From NCBI GenBank assembly GCA_020622165.1, contig JACNMN010000016.1:1-62556 (forward strand): a stretch of DNA of 62,556 nt. The letters are read 5' to 3'. This document shows, one piece after another, positions 60,810-62,556 of the stretch. This DNA is from Boseongicola sp. H5 (lineage in GTDB: Bacteria > Pseudomonadota > Alphaproteobacteria > Rhodobacterales > Rhodobacteraceae). The notes beneath the pieces are model-generated. The model searched no databases, had not been told where the DNA came from, and saw only the letters and a list, made by a program, of their open reading frames with translations. A program made the translations under genes and the position numbers. Within the stretch, counting starts at the first letter, position 1; the number at the start of each line of letters is the position of its first letter.

Positions 60810-61856
60810 TCAGCAACTCTCGGCTGCGAGCAAATTCGGAACGTCGATCGGTGAAAGCTGGGGACGCAAATGGCCGCGCATCTCGTCGATGCTGCATGTC
60901 CGGAGATCGCCGTTGAAGTCGTCCAGCATCGGTCGCAACGGTAAAAGGTGAAGCTCCCGTTCCGCGAAGCGTTCGGTTAATGTGTCGAAAGCAGTCTGTC
61001 CTGCCTCGTCGTTGTCGATGGCGACGTAGAGCCTGCGAAGATCAGTCGGCGGATCAAACGCCGCGAGATGATTGCCTGACAGAGCCGCAGCAATCGGCAG
61101 ACCGGCAAGTGCCAGTCTCAGCGAGAGCATCGTCTCCAGGCCTTCACCCACAGCGAGAATGTCGGTCGGCGATCCGATCCTGACGGCGTGGCCGAGCAGG
61201 TTGCCCATCGCCTTGCGGTTGGGATCGAGTGGAGCCTTTTCGGTCGTCCGCGGATCGAGCCAGGTCCGGTGAACGCCGGTGAGCGTCCCGGACGTGTCGG
61301 TGACTTTAGCGAGCAATGCTGGCCAGGCATCGGGTGGGGCATCCGCATCCGCGTCCTCTCGCCAATAGTAGCAGTTCGGATGAAACCGAAGCGCGCTCAC
61401 GGATCGAAGGCCCGTCAATCCGCGTCCGGAAAGATAGCGTTCCGCCAGCGTGCCCGCGATGGGTCGACCCATCGCCCAAAGGCGTCGGGCCGCTTCGGGC
61501 GATCCACGCATTGCCGGCGTCTGCGGCTGCTTTTCAGGAGGTTCCAGTTTCGGAAGACTGAGAAAGCGACGCGCCTCGTTGAGTGTGTCGCGCAGCGTCG
61601 AGAGATTGAGATTGGCCGCGATGAGATCGAGCAGATCGCCATGCTCGCCCGTGGCGGCGTCGGTCCATTTGCCTGCCGCACCCTTCCCGCGGGTCGGCCC
61701 GGTGAGCCGGACATAGAGACTGCGACCGGGCGAATTGTCGACATCGCCGACGACCCAGTAGTTGCCGTGCTTGCGTCCATTCGAGAGGTACTGGCGGCAT
61801 ACAGCCTCGGCTTCGCGGCTGAGCTTTTGCGATAGGTCCGTTGCGGGACTGTCCAT
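60810..61856 (-). CDS. Toprim-domain (primase-like) protein
   Basis: This 348-residue protein has an N-terminal region related to DnaG-type zinc/substrate-binding parts (NGRKHGNYWVVGDVDNSPG, GKWTDAATGEHGDLLDLIA) and a Toprim domain (LAVGEGLETMLSLRLAL with the Glu, LYVAIDNDEAG with the DxD-like acids). Such proteins prime or process the transferred strand in recipients. It is preceded by an intrinsic terminator. Confidence 0.85.
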   Translation of the reverse strand: MDSPATDLSQKLSREAEAVCRQYLSNGRKHGNYWVVGDVDNSPGRSLYVRLTGPTRGKGAAGKWTDAATGEHGDLLDLIAANLNLSTLRDTLNEARRFLSLPKLEPPEKQPQTPAMRGSPEAARRLWAMGRPIAGTLAERYLSGRGLTGLRSVSALRFHPNCYYWREDADADAPPDAWPALLAKVTDTSGTLTGVHRTWLDPRTTEKAPLDPNRKAMGNLLGHAVRIGSPTDILAVGEGLETMLSLRLALAGLPIAAALSGNHLAAFDPPTDLRRLYVAIDNDEAGQTAFDTLTERFAERELHLLPLRPMLDDFNGDLRTCSIDEMRGHLRPQLSPIDVPNLLAAESC

Positions 61857-61880
61857 GTCTTTCTCCTGAATGATGCGCAG

Positions 61881-61910
61881 AAAAAAGGGCCTGCCGCGTC
61901 CGACAGGCCC
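61881..61910 (-). terminator. Intrinsic terminator
   Basis: Read on the minus strand, GGGCCTG and CAGGCCC form a 7-bp stem with a 10-base loop, followed at once by TTTTTT. This is a textbook rho-independent terminator, placed ~120 bases after the DUF6915-like stop and 25 bases before the Toprim start. It separates the two minus-strand genes. Confidence 0.8.
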
Positions 61911-62030
61911 CAGGGTGAGGGAGTGGGGGAGCGTCTCCCTCGGTTGGTGGTCGCCAACTGCTCGATGGTGGGCGAAGGCGGCGGCGACAGGCCCATCTTC
62001 GCCGATGAGGCGATGTGCGGCGATGGACCG

Positions 62031-62459
62031 TCAGCCGCCGTCGGCCTGTCTTCGCGCTACGCCCCTGCGAGGTTCGGCCTCGGCCGCGAACGGATCGACG
62101 ATCTGGTGGATGGGTTGCGCCTGCTGCATCCAGGGTTCGGGCCGGATGCAACGCACCCAATCGGCGAAGCTGGGGATGAAGCCGAGATCCTCGGTCACAT
62201 GCTGCTCGCCGATTTGGCGCACGGGGACCTCGCGCCCGGTCGAAACCGTGATGACGGTCCCGAAAATGCGTTCGAGCATGAAGATGCCCTCCGCATGGTG
62301 ACGCAGCGCCCGATGCCGGAAGTCGGCGGTGATGCACTTGGACTCGTCGAACCAGTTATGCAGGGCGATATAGTCGTCTGCCGTGCCGCCGAACTTGCGA
62401 GCCGACGAGAGCGCATGGTGGTAGCAATGTGGACCTGTCACGTTTTTGTGCCGCTCCAA
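62031..62459 (-). CDS. DUF6915-like protein, 5' end replaced by IS
   Basis: The body reads CYHHALSSARKFGGTADDYI, then LHNWFDESKCITADFRHRAL and RHHAEGIFMLERIFG. It matches a small family of conjugative elements (DUF6915, from memory). The IS3-family terminal repeat ends at 62430, so the first residues (up to VTGP) are encoded by the IS and the native start is lost. Translation could begin at a TTG (62459) or GTG in the IS end. The function is unknown and the gene may be inactive. Confidence 0.6.
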   Translation of the reverse strand: MERHKNVTGPHCYHHALSSARKFGGTADDYIALHNWFDESKCITADFRHRALRHHAEGIFMLERIFGTVITVSTGREVPVRQIGEQHVTEDLGFIPSFADWVRCIRPEPWMQQAQPIHQIVDPFAAEAEPRRGVARRQADGG

Positions 62460-62556
62460 GTTCTCATTTACGCGGCCTGAGCTTCGAAGGCCAAGGGGCT
62501 TTTCCAGCCGAGGGCTGAATGCCGTCGGCGCGGATTGTAGAAGCCGTTGATGTATT
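62430..62556 (-). mobile_element. 3' end of an IS3-family element (cut by window edge)
   Basis: The terminal repeat, from outside in, reads TGGACCTGTCACGTTTTTGT and then GCCGCTCC (62430-62457). It matches the repeat at 127-100 with two differences. Inside it lies the end of an orfB. Orientation is minus, the same as at the left edge. The outer flank is ATG, which does not match CAC at the other end. Confidence 0.8.
62468..62556 (-). CDS. IS3-family transposase OrfB, C-terminal fragment
   Basis: The minus strand reads YINGFYNPRRRHSALGWKSP and then LAFEAQAA before a TAA at 62470-62468. This is the conserved C-terminus of IS3-family OrfB integrases (YNxxRRHSxLG). The upstream part lies outside the window. 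Confidence 0.85.
   Translation of the reverse strand, partial: YINGFYNPRRRHSALGWKSPLAFEAQAA

Noticed and set aside
59698-60951. Plus-strand open frame of 417 codons
   Set aside because: It spans DUF2493 antisense and the hairpin gap. The composition is that of shadow frames.

Overview
The window looks like accessory DNA of a marine-type alphaproteobacterium of the Rhodobacterales. The coding bias is high-GC, most gene families are roseobacter-like, and there is a complete trb conjugation set of the alphaproteobacterial ICE/plasmid type. Both ends of the window lie inside IS3-family sequence: the 5' end of an orfA at the left and the 3' end of an orfB at the right, both on the minus strand with matching terminal repeats. 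The stretch is therefore either IS-bounded or broken at a repeated IS.

Region 1 (1-8931) is a decayed, repeat-rich area. It holds a hypothetical gene cut by the left IS, a complete IS3-family element (668-2103), a beta-propeller gene cut by that IS, and a MobA/MobL relaxase relic. These are followed by four tandem paralogues of an exported trypsin-like protease. The first three copies carry a Sel1-like and peptidoglycan-binding C-terminal module. Copies 2 and 3 are intact, copy 1 has a one-base deletion in a T run, and copy 4 is broken. Each gene overlaps the next by exactly 13 nt. This array is the most unusual feature I see.

Region 2 (9115-28918) is a sugar-acid catabolic cluster. It has an ADP-ribosylglycohydrolase-like protein, an SGNH esterase, a NIPSNAP protein, an SMP-30 lactonase, a GntR regulator, a sulfatase and a complete ABC sugar importer. 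Its enzymes are an enolase-superfamily dehydratase, two SDRs, a UxaA-type protein, an IlvD/Edd dehydratase, a DapA-family lyase, a DgoK kinase and a truncated KDPGal aldolase. Three copies of a shared operator candidate (TGGTYYAWWTTGGT) tie the transcription units to the GntR protein. The likely job is import, desulfation and oxidative breakdown of a sulfated or acidic (deoxy)sugar. The cluster ends where the aldolase is cut just before a tRNA-Arg(CCG) gene.

Region 3 (29335-38052) is cargo in mixed condition: a LysR regulator, a PEBP-family protein, a quinone-oxidoreductase-type enzyme, a large thiamine-diphosphate enzyme, Dps and a second LysR. Between them lie pseudogenes of a NIPSNAP protein, a LysR regulator, a Tat-leader protein and a P-type ATPase.

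Region 4 (38021-62459) is the conjugation module, read mostly on the minus strand. It encodes trbBCDEJKLFGI with DUF2274, a ribbon-helix-helix protein, TraG, a VirD2-type relaxase, an oriT candidate, a lytic transglycosylase, TraF, DUF2840 and an RdfS-like excisionase. A control unit resembles that of ICEMlSymR7A: DUF6499/DUF2285 in two frames joined at a +1 shift site (FseA-like), a small DUF2285 protein (QseM-like), and a divergent XRE repressor (QseC-like) with a 16-bp inverted-repeat operator. DUF736, DUF2493, Toprim and DUF6915-like genes follow, and a TetR/alpha-beta hydrolase pair is inserted among them. No integrase, partition or replication gene is visible, so I cannot tell an integrated ICE from a plasmid.
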